NCBI GenBank assembly: GCA_009664345.1
Contig: CP043547.1
Span: forward strand, 744,001-808,000
Source: Planctomycetales bacterium 10988
GTDB lineage: Bacteria > Planctomycetota > Planctomycetia > Pirellulales > Pb10988
Reading direction: 5' to 3'
Length of the DNA: 64,000 nt
The notes under the pieces were generated by a model. That model had not been told where the DNA came from, did not search any database, and worked only from the letters and a program-made list of their open reading frames with translations. This document shows positions 58,030 through 64,000 of this stretch, in pieces. Positions within the stretch are counted from its first letter, which is position 1. Every line of letters begins with the position of its first letter. Made by a program: the position numbers and the translations under genes.

Positions 58030-59056
58030 CTATCCAACTCTGGCAAAGGTATTTTTCATGTCTTGATAATAGTTGTTGTTTACACCTAACCACTCCAGGG
58101 CTTGGCGGAGAAGCTCCTCGAGGGTTTCGCAGCGGTGGTTACGGGTGATGGTCTCGTGCAGGTGCCACCAGACTCGCTCGATCGGGTTGGTTTCCGGGGC
58201 GTACTTCGGCAGAAAGTGAAGGCGAATACGGCCGAGCCGCTCCTCAAGCGCCTGCCGGACTTTGCGGCAGTTGTGAAACTTCGCGTTGTCGCAGAGCACA
58301 TGAATGACGCGATACCTCCGCAGCCGTTGCCGAAGTTCGGGCAGATGCAAAAGGAACAAGTCGGCGTTGCGACGTCGCTGTGGCGAACTGACGAACAGCC
58401 GACCCGGCGAGGTAAACTTTCTCGTTGTTGCCCGGCGTGGCCACGGCGGCTTGCCGACCTCGCAGGGTCCACATCGGGCCGAGCTTGGGATTCAGATTCA
58501 CGTCGACTTCGTCCTGAAATACGGCGACCTCGCTGGGAGGAAGTTGATCGAGCAAGTGGCGAATTTCCCGGATTTTTTGGCTATAAACGGGATCGGTCGG
58601 CCCGACCACCGGCCGAGGACGCCGCCAGACATCACCCTCTCGATGCAGGCCTCGGCGGATCGTTTCAGCACTCCGACGGACTCCCGTTTCCCAGGCCAGC
58701 AGCTCGGCCAACAGCCCACAAGACCAGCGGGAGCGAAAGAAGCCAAAGTCGCTGGGCGTTGTTTCCCTTACCCACTTGAGCACCTGCTGCCACCAGTCAG
58801 GCGACGTCGAGGCAGCGGGCAAAGTGTCCGAGCGTTGCAACACTGCGGAGATTCCGCCATGGTGAAACCGTCGCCGAGTCCGATCGATCAGATCGTTACT
58901 ACAAAAAAGCGCTTTTCGAATCTGTTGCCACGTCCAACCCTCGGCCAAGAGGAGCAGGACATGGGCTCGCCGAGCAATCCGGGGGTCCGTCCCGGAACGA
59001 TAAACGTTCAACAGTTGCTTGCGTTGCTCGTCGGAGAGCGGGATAATCGTGTTCAT
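58030..59056 (-). pseudogene. IS630-family transposase, frameshifted
   Basis: The protein is split in two frames. The first part (59056 to the shift; start MNTIIPLSDEQRKQLL behind AGAGG) carries the helix-turn-helix (AEGWTWQQIRKALFCS) and the first catalytic Asp in FQDEVDVNLNPKLG. The second part, down to 58030, carries the second Asp in HVLCDNAKFHN and the Glu in APETNPIERVWWHLH. The join needs removal of one base near 58394-58401: LAGSAVRQF becomes LAGSLFVSSPQRRRNADLFL. All DDE residues survive. A programmed shift is possible, but no slippery heptamer is visible, so a simple frameshift mutation is likelier. Without the shift the first frame ends at 58244. Confidence 0.85.
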
Positions 59057-59132
59057 GGCCTGACCTCTTGGTTTGTGTTGTTTGTATCTCATAAACAAAC
59101 GGTAGAGGCAGGCCCTACCTTTTCACCCCTTC

Positions 59133-59158
59133 CACTCCGCCACCGGGGAGGAGTTATT
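59133..59158 (-). repeat. IS630 right inverted repeat
   Basis: It ends GGGGAGGAGTTATT before TA at 59159-59160. It is the partner of the left repeat at 58000-58025. Confidence 0.9.
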
Positions 59159-59280
59159 TAGGACAAAGTCTAGAACATTGTAGTGATGAATGGAATGATT
59201 TACCCAGAATCAATTCTGACACAAATGAAGGATATGTCCGATTCCATTGGACGCACGAAGACAATATTGTAGGGCAGCCA

Positions 59281-60999
59281 ATGTATATGGGAGTCTGTGA
59301 CCGAGGTTCACGAGGTGGCGGGCTCCTCAATCAAATCCGAAGTCTTATTGATCGCATTGAGGAGCTGAATCCTAACCCTCTTCCTATCGTGGTTCGAAGT
59401 TTGGATTATCCTAAAACGGGAAAAACTTGCGACTTACTGGCGAAGGAAATCATTTCCAAACGAAAGGGGAGAAGGACGACCATTGAGAATTCTGATTGGC
59501 GCAGAATGACGGCACTTGAAAAATTTCGCGAAGAACATGCTAACAACCAATTCTTCGATCAATGGTTACTGAGTTACCGTCCGCTGACAAGCCTACCTTC
59601 GATCCGAGCCATCTTAGACCTTGATAACCCACCGCAGCTACCCTCGGATCAATCCTCGGAGCTTCCTAGAACCGATCCGAGCGACTCTTCCGATGTCCCT
59701 GCCAAAGAGAGCTCTGGTCCTTCCCCTTTGACGGAAGACAAAAAACCGACTGGCGACATTGATATTGGACTAAGTCGATTAAGCACTCAGACTAAAGTCC
59801 TGGTGAATTCGCAGAAGCTGAAAAGACATGCTGCATTTCTCGGAGGAACAGGTAGCGGAAAAACAACCGCGGCAATGAATGTAATTGAACAATTGTTGCT
59901 TGATGGAATCCCTGCAATTCTTCTGGATCGCAAAGGAGACCTTAGCTGCTATGCTCACCCTAAGACTTGGTCCGATTCTTTGAATGGTCCAGACTTTCAA
60001 CTTCGGGAACAGCGACGTGGTCAATTGCAACAGAAAATAGATATCGCCATCTATACACCAGGTAATCCCGAGGGAAGGCCGCTCGCCTTACCAATCCTGC
60101 CTACTGGAACTTCGCTCCTGGCTGAGCATGAACAGGAGAAACTTTGCCGATGTGCAGCGAGTTCCCTCGTCGGCATGATGGGTTACTCTAACAAAGGCGC
60201 ATCTTCGAAAGTTGCGATTCTATTCCATGCTTTAAAATTGCTTTGTAAACAATCTTCAACGGCAACCACCTTGAGTAAGCTTATTGAATCGATCGATTCA
60301 GAAAACAGTGAATTGGTCTCTGCGATTGGAAAGTTGGATGTCAGAAATTTTGAAAAGATTGTTGAAGGGTTGGAGTCTATTCGCACTTTAAAAAGTCATC
60401 TCTTTCTTGAAGGTGGGGAATCACTGGATGCAGAGAGATTGTTCGGGATCAATAACTTTGCTAGTCCCCAAAAAACAAAACTAACGATTATCAATCTTAA
60501 ATTTCTAGACGACCTGGAAGACACTCAATTTTGGGTGAGTATGTTGCTTATGGAACTTGAAAGATGGACCAAGCAATCTCCCTCTGAACAACTCCAAGGT
60601 GTCATCCTCCTGGATGAAGCAGATATTTATCTTCCTGCCATGGGGAAACCAGCAACAAAGCAACCACTGGAAAGTCTTTTAAAGAGAGCCCGCTCGGCTG
60701 GTTTAGGAATACTACTTGCCACCCAATCGCCGGGTGACTTTGATTATAAATGCCGTGACAATATTGGAACGTGGATGTTAGGACGCATTCAATCTGACAC
60801 TGCGATCAAGAAGATGAAACCACTTTTGGAAGATTGTAAATCCGATGTTTCAAAGAAGCTGGCTTCTCAAGAATTAGGTCAATTTTTCCTGGCCTCGGAA
60901 GGCGATGTGAATGCCGTTCAATCCCGCTGCTCAGCGATTCTAACGACCCAATTGTCAGGAACTGAATTACTCGAAGCTGTCGAGTGTCAAAAAGAGTAA
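59281..60999 (+). CDS. HerA/FtsK-like P-loop ATPase, possibly 5'-truncated by the IS
   Basis: It has 572 residues from the first ATG. Walker A is GGTGSGKTT (188-196), preceded by KLKRHAAFL, with LLDRKGDL after it. Walker B is GVILLDEADIYLP (440-452), followed by RARSAGLGILLATQSPGDFD, the pattern of HerA/VirB4-like DNA translocases. A Ser/Pro/Asp-rich linker (120-160) divides it from an N-terminal region with no assignable fold. The frame stays open upstream without an ATG, GTG or TTG as far as the IS border at 59161, so the first 40 residues of open frame (up to HWTHEDNIVGQP) may be the remnant of a longer gene. No nuclease or SIR2 partner is adjacent. Confidence 0.75.
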   Translation: MYMGVCDRGSRGGGLLNQIRSLIDRIEELNPNPLPIVVRSLDYPKTGKTCDLLAKEIISKRKGRRTTIENSDWRRMTALEKFREEHANNQFFDQWLLSYRPLTSLPSIRAILDLDNPPQLPSDQSSELPRTDPSDSSDVPAKESSGPSPLTEDKKPTGDIDIGLSRLSTQTKVLVNSQKLKRHAAFLGGTGSGKTTAAMNVIEQLLLDGIPAILLDRKGDLSCYAHPKTWSDSLNGPDFQLREQRRGQLQQKIDIAIYTPGNPEGRPLALPILPTGTSLLAEHEQEKLCRCAASSLVGMMGYSNKGASSKVAILFHALKLLCKQSSTATTLSKLIESIDSENSELVSAIGKLDVRNFEKIVEGLESIRTLKSHLFLEGGESLDAERLFGINNFASPQKTKLTIINLKFLDDLEDTQFWVSMLLMELERWTKQSPSEQLQGVILLDEADIYLPAMGKPATKQPLESLLKRARSAGLGILLATQSPGDFDYKCRDNIGTWMLGRIQSDTAIKKMKPLLEDCKSDVSKKLASQELGQFFLASEGDVNAVQSRCSAILTTQLSGTELLEAVECQKE

Positions 61000-61311
61000 A
61001 CAAAAGGCTGTTTACAATCCTTTTATTAATCTACTCATCTATTTAATCTTTTTATTGCTAATTCAATCCCGTTTCAGCTTATTGTTGATTGGTTCTTTAT
61101 TTTTTTCGTAGCAGAAGTGCCAGTGGTAAAGACTCTTCAGAAACACATAAACACCTGGTATAGATGACTCCCTATTGACTTTTGACCATAAACTCTCAGA
61201 AGAGCCTTTGAAAAATGCAAAGGATAGTTGCTGAGGGGAACACGAATGCATTACAATTCGGAAGTTCTCGAATTCTGTATTTAAAGCTTCCCCACTAATG
61301 AAAGAACTTTC
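61000..61311. other. intergenic region after the ATPase
   Basis: These 312 A+T-rich bases have no convincing gene; the minus frame at 61063-61251 has poor composition and no ribosome site. They hold the promoter of the NIPSNAP gene, but no clear motif was picked out. Confidence 0.5.
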
Positions 61312-62082
61312 ATGCTGACACTCCCTTCGATCTTAACTCCGGTTGCTGCCTTGGCTTTCCTTGTGTTAATGATTGGCTTTACTCCGGCCTCGGCGGAGGT
61401 CTACGAGCTGCGTACTTACACAACGAACGAGGGAAAACTTGATGATCTCAATCAACGCTTCCGAAATCACACCGTGGAACTTTTCAATAAACATGGGATG
61501 GAATCGGTAGGATATTGGGTGCCGACGGAGGCCCCGAAGTCTGAAAATACCTTGATTTATGTTTTGAAACATCAAAGCCGTGAAGCAGCAAAGGCCTCTT
61601 GGAAGGCGTTTGGTTCCGATCCGGCATGGAAGAAAGTTGCGAAGGAGTCTCAACAGGATGGCAAAATTCTTGCCAAGAAACCCGAATCGGTCTTTATGGA
61701 ACTGACGGATTATTCTCCGAGCTTTGCGACTGATAATGCGGAAAGTGATGCCGTCTTCGAGCTGCGAATTTATCGTTGTCATGAAGGCAAGCTGCCGAAT
61801 CTCGATGCACGATTTCGCGATCATACCATTGGGCTTTTTCAACGCTATGGAATGCAATCGGTCGCTTATTGGCACCCTGCCGAGGAACCTGCTTCCGAAG
61901 ATACTTTGATTTATATCATCAAGCATGCTAGCCCGGAGGCCGCGAAGGAGTCATGGCAGTCCTTTCGAGAGGATGAAGAGTGGCAGACTGTGGTTGTGGA
62001 ATCGCAACGGGATGGCAAATTCTTGCGAGAACGCCCTGAGTCCATCTACATGAAAGCAACCGACTATTCCGAAATTCAGTAA
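61312..62082 (+). CDS. secreted protein with two NIPSNAP domains
   Basis: It has 256 residues. A signal peptide (1-28, ending TPASA) precedes two copies of the NIPSNAP domain (about 29-135 and 145-250). The copies align well: EVYELRTYTTNEGKLDDLNQRF with VFELRIYRCHEGKLPNLDAR, and NTLIYVLKHQSREAAKASW with DTLIYIIKHASPEAAKESW. NIPSNAP domains are small ferredoxin-like folds of uncertain function that are common in planctomycetes. Here they act outside the cytoplasm. Confidence 0.9.
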   Translation: MLTLPSILTPVAALAFLVLMIGFTPASAEVYELRTYTTNEGKLDDLNQRFRNHTVELFNKHGMESVGYWVPTEAPKSENTLIYVLKHQSREAAKASWKAFGSDPAWKKVAKESQQDGKILAKKPESVFMELTDYSPSFATDNAESDAVFELRIYRCHEGKLPNLDARFRDHTIGLFQRYGMQSVAYWHPAEEPASEDTLIYIIKHASPEAAKESWQSFREDEEWQTVVVESQRDGKFLRERPESIYMKATDYSEIQ

Positions 62083-62122
62083 CCGCAGTCCGCTCATTCT
62101 CCGAAAAGCGCAAATCGTGTTA

Positions 62123-63043
62123 CTATTCACTTGCTAAGAAACCCATCTTTTCTAGCCAAATTGCTGCTCTTTCCGGCCAATGGGTCACGGGTTCCTCAGT
62201 CGGTCGGAGTCCATATCCATGTTTTCCCGTCGGGTAGACGTGCAACTCAATCGGTACGTCTACCCCTTTTAATGCGGAAGCAACCAACAAAGAATTGTTC
62301 ACCGAAATGCGATCATCGAAGGCATGCACGAAAAACATCGGGGGGACATCTTTCGTCACCTTCACTTCTTCTGCAAGCTTCGTCGGCTCGCTGCGTTCGA
62401 CTAAATAAGCCGGATAGATGAGCATGGTGAAGCTGGGGCGAATGGGATTCTGATCCACGGCGTCGATCGCTTGGTATTGTCGATCTTCGAGAAACAACGA
62501 AGTGAGACCGGCGGTTTGGCCCCCTGCGGAGAATCCACAAATGCCGATTCGATCCGGGTCAAGATTCCAATCTTTTGCCTTGGAGCGAACCAAGGACATC
62601 GCCCGTTGAGCATCTTGGACGGCAGCGGTCCAACGCTTCTCAGGGTCTCTGGCAGGAACACGATACTTCAACACAATCCCCGTCACTCCCAGTGAATTGA
62701 GCCATTCCGCAACTTCAATTCCTTCCAAGTCATAGGCCAAGATTCGATGGCCTCCGCCAGGGCAGATGACAACAGCGGCACCATTGGCTTTTGCTTCCTC
62801 TGGCTGATAAACCGCGATTTGCGGCGTGGAAACATTCGTCAATCGAGTGACTCGCTTGCCTGCTACCATGCGTCCCTCTTCCCCGGACGAATCATGCTCG
62901 GGAGCGAGGTTTCCGGTTTCTCCCGGTGGCAGCTCAGGCCAAAGATCAAGAACGATCGGCTCTTTCGCCTGAAGGTTGACTTGCAAAAGAAACAGAATTA
63001 TTCCCGCGAGTGCAAAATATTTTGTGGATGGGTGAGTCAACAT
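62123..63043 (-). CDS. secreted alpha/beta hydrolase, carbohydrate-esterase-like
   Basis: It has 306 residues with a signal peptide (about 1-26, ending LQAKE). The hydrolase fold shows the oxyanion region VICPGGGHRILAYDLEG, the nucleophile Ser in GICGFSAGGQTA, a probable Asp in HAFDDRISVNN and the His in GKHGYGLRP. The pattern resembles the BD-FAE/acetyl-xylan-esterase-like lipases common in planctomycete polysaccharide degradation. It is convergent with the NIPSNAP gene. The exact substrate is unknown. Confidence 0.85.
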   Translation of the reverse strand: MLTHPSTKYFALAGIILFLLQVNLQAKEPIVLDLWPELPPGETGNLAPEHDSSGEEGRMVAGKRVTRLTNVSTPQIAVYQPEEAKANGAAVVICPGGGHRILAYDLEGIEVAEWLNSLGVTGIVLKYRVPARDPEKRWTAAVQDAQRAMSLVRSKAKDWNLDPDRIGICGFSAGGQTAGLTSLFLEDRQYQAIDAVDQNPIRPSFTMLIYPAYLVERSEPTKLAEEVKVTKDVPPMFFVHAFDDRISVNNSLLVASALKGVDVPIELHVYPTGKHGYGLRPTEEPVTHWPERAAIWLEKMGFLASE

Positions 63044-63297
63044 GATGTGTTTTTCCAGTCTCTTCTTACTTCATTGGATGGGTGAACGTTCAATCTTCTG
63101 AGGTCGTGTCTCAAGCGTTCAACGCTTTTAAAGGAAGCTCATTTTGGTCAGTTCTCCTCCCAGATGCAAGAAATGGGAGAAGAAGGTCCGATTATATTGA
63201 ATTATTGAGAAATTGCTTGCTATTGAGTTTGAATGCTTTAAGATCGTCATATGCAATTCCATTTATGAGTTCGATCGCCAATTATTGAGCTTTCAAA

Positions 63298-64000
63298 ATG
63301 CCCCCCATTTTTCATCCTCGAGCCTTCGTTTTTCTTCTCTTTCTCTTTGCCGGTCCATTCGCTTGCGACTCCGCACGCAGTGAAGAAGCGGCGATGAATG
63401 CCCAGGAGCTAGAGTTTTTTGAGAAGAAAGTCCGGCCGCTTTTGGCTCAGCATTGTTATTCCTGCCACAGCACCAAAGCGGAGACCCTGCAAGCCGGCCT
63501 TTATATGGATAGCCGTCAAGGTTTGCTCCGGGGGGGAGATTCTGGACCGGCATTCATTCCAGGGGATTCGGCTGGCTCGCTGTTGATGGAAGCGGTCCGC
63601 TATGAATCGTATGCCATGCCACCTGAAGGGATGTTGGCTGCCAACGAGATCGAGATCCTTCAGCAGTGGATCGATAATGGGGCAAAGTGGCCAGAGGAAG
63701 CTTCCCCGGTGATTGGGCTACCCGAAAAAGCGTTTGATTTAGAGAAGCGAAAGGCGGAGCATTGGGCTTGGCAACCGATCGAGTCTCCTGAACCTCCTGC
63801 TGTGCTTGATGCTTCTTGGCCGAGGCAGACCCTCGATTATTTCATTTTAAAGCAGTTAGAAAATGAACGGCTAAATCCAACAGAAGAGGTGGATCGGGCT
63901 GCCCTTTTGCGAAGGCTCTATTTTGACTTGATCGGACTTCCTCCCACGGCAGATCAGGTGCAAGCGTTCTTATCCAAGGGAAATGAACCCGCTGCCTTGG
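63298..64000 (+). CDS. PSCyt1/DUF1549 planctomycete cytochrome protein, 5' part
   Basis: It is open from the ATG at 63298 to the window edge, 234 codons, so the 3' end is missing. A signal peptide (FHPRAFVFLLFLFAGPFA) is followed by the PSCyt1 domain with the haem-type motif CYSCH in QHCYSCHSTKAETLQAGLYM, and the usual YAMPPEGMLAANEIEILQQW segment. The beginning of DUF1549 (WPRQTLDYFILKQLENERL; RRLYFDLIGLPPTADQV) is then visible. In this family DUF1553 normally follows, and a DUF1501 gene is often next. It is an exported protein, probably linked to polysaccharide use. Confidence 0.93.
   Translation, partial: MPPIFHPRAFVFLLFLFAGPFACDSARSEEAAMNAQELEFFEKKVRPLLAQHCYSCHSTKAETLQAGLYMDSRQGLLRGGDSGPAFIPGDSAGSLLMEAVRYESYAMPPEGMLAANEIEILQQWIDNGAKWPEEASPVIGLPEKAFDLEKRKAEHWAWQPIESPEPPAVLDASWPRQTLDYFILKQLENERLNPTEEVDRAALLRRLYFDLIGLPPTADQVQAFLSKGNEPAAL

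Larger units (their letters stand above)
58000..59158 (-). mobile_element. complete IS630-family insertion sequence, 1159 bp
   Basis: The element is bounded by 26-base inverted repeats (58000-58025 and 59133-59158, 24 of 26 matching) and by TA dinucleotides at 57998-57999 and 59159-59160, the TA target duplication usual for IS630/Tc1-type transposition. It holds one transposase gene on the minus strand with a frameshift. The G+C content is much higher than that of the surrounding A+T-rich genes, which marks it as an arrival. Both ends are intact. Confidence 0.9.

Noticed and set aside
58102-59161. Plus-strand frames across the IS630 element (58102-58779 and 58304-59161)
   Set aside because: They are antisense to the transposase, which carries the DDE residues and the helix-turn-helix.
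61063-61251. 62-residue minus frame
   Set aside because: It lies in an A+T-rich intergenic stretch with no ribosome site or homology that I can recall.
1-64000. CRISPR array, prophage or integrase-bearing island
   Set aside because: No regularly spaced repeats, phage structural genes or integrase were seen; the only complete mobile element found is the IS630 copy.

Overview
The window looks like a chromosomal segment of a member of the Planctomycetota. The clues are two secreted sulfatases, a planctomycete cytochrome (PSCyt1/DUF1549) protein at the right end, a NIPSNAP protein, a DUF1570 gluzincin, an ECF sigma factor paired with a membrane Ser/Thr kinase, a 1709-residue kinase-TPR receptor, a type-2 (eukaryote-like) IleRS, and an EF-G that resembles the spd/mitochondrial EF-G2 branch. 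The genus cannot be read from the sequence. Housekeeping genes are moderately G+C-rich. Several accessory stretches (about 10.2-10.8 kb, 28.3-29.2 kb, 46.3-50.9 kb and 57-61 kb) are visibly A+T-richer.

Layout. 0-7.4 kb: the N-terminus of a Cys-rich secreted protein (minus strand, running off the edge), then leuC, leuD, a VKOR-DsbA fusion, guaB and a secreted Pro-rich protein ending at a strong terminator. 7.8-17.3 kb: a GT2 glycosyltransferase coupled to a BshC-like protein, an acidic orphan protein, an MsbA-like ABC exporter, mgtE with a structured leader, a two-domain GNAT protein and a double-PDZ secreted protein. 17.3-32.7 kb: a membrane beta-propeller protein, an ATP-grasp enzyme, sulfatase 1, ileS, purN, a TGS-less thrS, an orphan RES-domain gene, sulfatase 2 and a tandem-domain PPK2. 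32.7-45.7 kb: EF-G, a coiled-coil protein, a small protein, an ABC-2-like permease, a D-2-hydroxyacid dehydrogenase, the giant kinase-TPR protein and tRNA-Asp.

45.8-56.9 kb: a lipoprotein, a three-gene envelope/glycan operon (GT2, alpha/alpha-toroid protein, flippase-like membrane protein), pyroglutamyl peptidase, an M14-like protein that has lost its catalytic residues, then ECF sigma, Ser/Thr kinase and DUF1570 peptidase in one direction. 57-64 kb: two overlapping paralogous membrane-anchored genes, a complete 1159-bp IS630-family element (TA duplications, 26-bp inverted repeats, frameshifted transposase), a HerA/FtsK-like ATPase whose frame runs open to the IS edge and so may be 5'-truncated, a double NIPSNAP protein, a secreted esterase and the start of a PSCyt1 protein.

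Only parts look like working units: leuCD; the GT2/BshC-like pair; the 50.1-to-46.3 kb glycan operon; and the sigma/kinase pair. I saw no CRISPR array, rRNA or prophage. The least explained items are the BshC-like protein with its GT2, the pseudo-M14 protein, the CWVSR sulfatase, the paired small membrane proteins beside the IS, and the isolated RES gene.
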